IMG/VR virus record: IMGVR_UViG_3300050029_000047
Span: 1 to 28,306 of that record
Reading direction: 5' to 3' (one strand)
Origin: a virus
DNA: 28,306 bases
A program made the position numbers and the translations under genes. The notes under the pieces are model-generated. The model ran no database searches and was not told the origin of the DNA. It saw nothing but the letters and a program-made list of their open reading frames with translations. Below, piece by piece: positions 28,089-28,306 of this stretch. Within the stretch, counting starts at the first letter, position 1. The number at the start of each line of letters is the position of its first letter.

Positions 28089-28306
28089 ATGGCACAAGAT
28101 ACCCTTCTAACCATTTCCATGATCACCAACGAAGCGTTGATGGTTCTGGAAAACGAACTTACCTTCGCGGGTAATGTTTCGCGCAAGTACGACGATTCAT
28201 TTGGAATCGACGGCGCGAAGATTGGCGACACAGTCAATGTCAAAAGGCCGCCGCGCTTCATCGGCACCAGCGGCCCCGCGCTGAACGTCGAAGATTATAA
28301 CCAGAC
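28089..28306 (+). CDS. P22-like major coat protein, N-terminal part (cut by right edge)
   Basis: The frame runs off the right end after ~72 codons. It starts MAQDTLLTISMITNEALMVL and continues with ENELTFAGNVSRKYDDSFG, AKIGDTVNVKRPPRF and ALNVEDYNQ. This matches the N-terminus of the P22 coat protein family (xxITNEALRxLENxLxFxxxVNRxYDxxFxxxGAKIGDTxxIRxPxR). GGAG lies 9 nt before ATG. The complete protein would be expected at 400 residues or more. It is the main building block of the icosahedral head and a probable client of the GroES-like protein. Confidence 0.85.
   Translation, partial: MAQDTLLTISMITNEALMVLENELTFAGNVSRKYDDSFGIDGAKIGDTVNVKRPPRFIGTSGPALNVEDYNQ

Overview
The window is a 28.3 kb piece of a tailed double-stranded DNA phage genome (free phage or prophage) of the short-tailed, P22/Bcep22-like kind. 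The diagnostic genes are a 693-residue P22-type portal, a scaffold-type protein, a P22-type coat protein cut by the right edge, a large terminase, an ejection-protein C-terminus cut by the left edge, and a GH104 endolysin. A Gram-negative, probably proteobacterial, host is inferred from the lambda-R-type endolysin, the DUF3309 and Pam3-gp28-type membrane proteins, and near-consensus sigma70 promoters. No integrase, repressor, tRNA, rRNA or CRISPR array is visible, so lifestyle is undecided.

Layout. (1) 1-6054, rightward: ejection protein, tail fibre with YadA-like repeats, a secreted fibre-like protein, small membrane proteins, holin candidate and endolysin. (2) 6145-13733, leftward: about 24 small, tightly packed genes, most overlapping by ATGA, GTGA or 8 nt. 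They include a YqaJ/lambda-type exonuclease with a likely recombination partner, two helix-turn-helix proteins and a DUF7666-like protein with a 12-bp tandem repeat. A promoter at 13815-13842 and a leader hairpin sit in front. Three genes of 31, 31 and 40 codons fill the apparent gaps. (3) 13915-14907, rightward: small genes including a VRR-NUC nuclease, then a fragment of a broken gene. (4) 15131-17067, leftward accessory cassette: C5 DNA methyltransferase, a free-standing ISL3-transposase N-terminus and an unknown protein. (5) 17357-21098, rightward: replication initiator-like protein, DnaB-like helicase, a NeuB-type synthase and a radical SAM/SPASM protein. (6) 21154-28306, rightward: GroES-like co-chaperonin, terminase, portal, scaffold, a NeuA-type cytidylyltransferase, a class IV aminotransferase and coat protein.

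The most unusual content is a set of small-molecule genes placed inside otherwise standard phage modules. A SAF-less NeuB homologue and a radical SAM/SPASM enzyme follow the helicase. A CMP-sialate-synthetase-like enzyme and a fold-type-IV aminotransferase sit between scaffold and coat. Together they suggest that the phage makes and CMP-activates a nonulosonic-acid-like sugar, possibly to decorate virions or the host surface. This is inference: no sialyltransferase is in the window. Two gene remnants (DUF4326-like and a Dcm-associated family) lie at strand-switch points and look like scars of module exchange.
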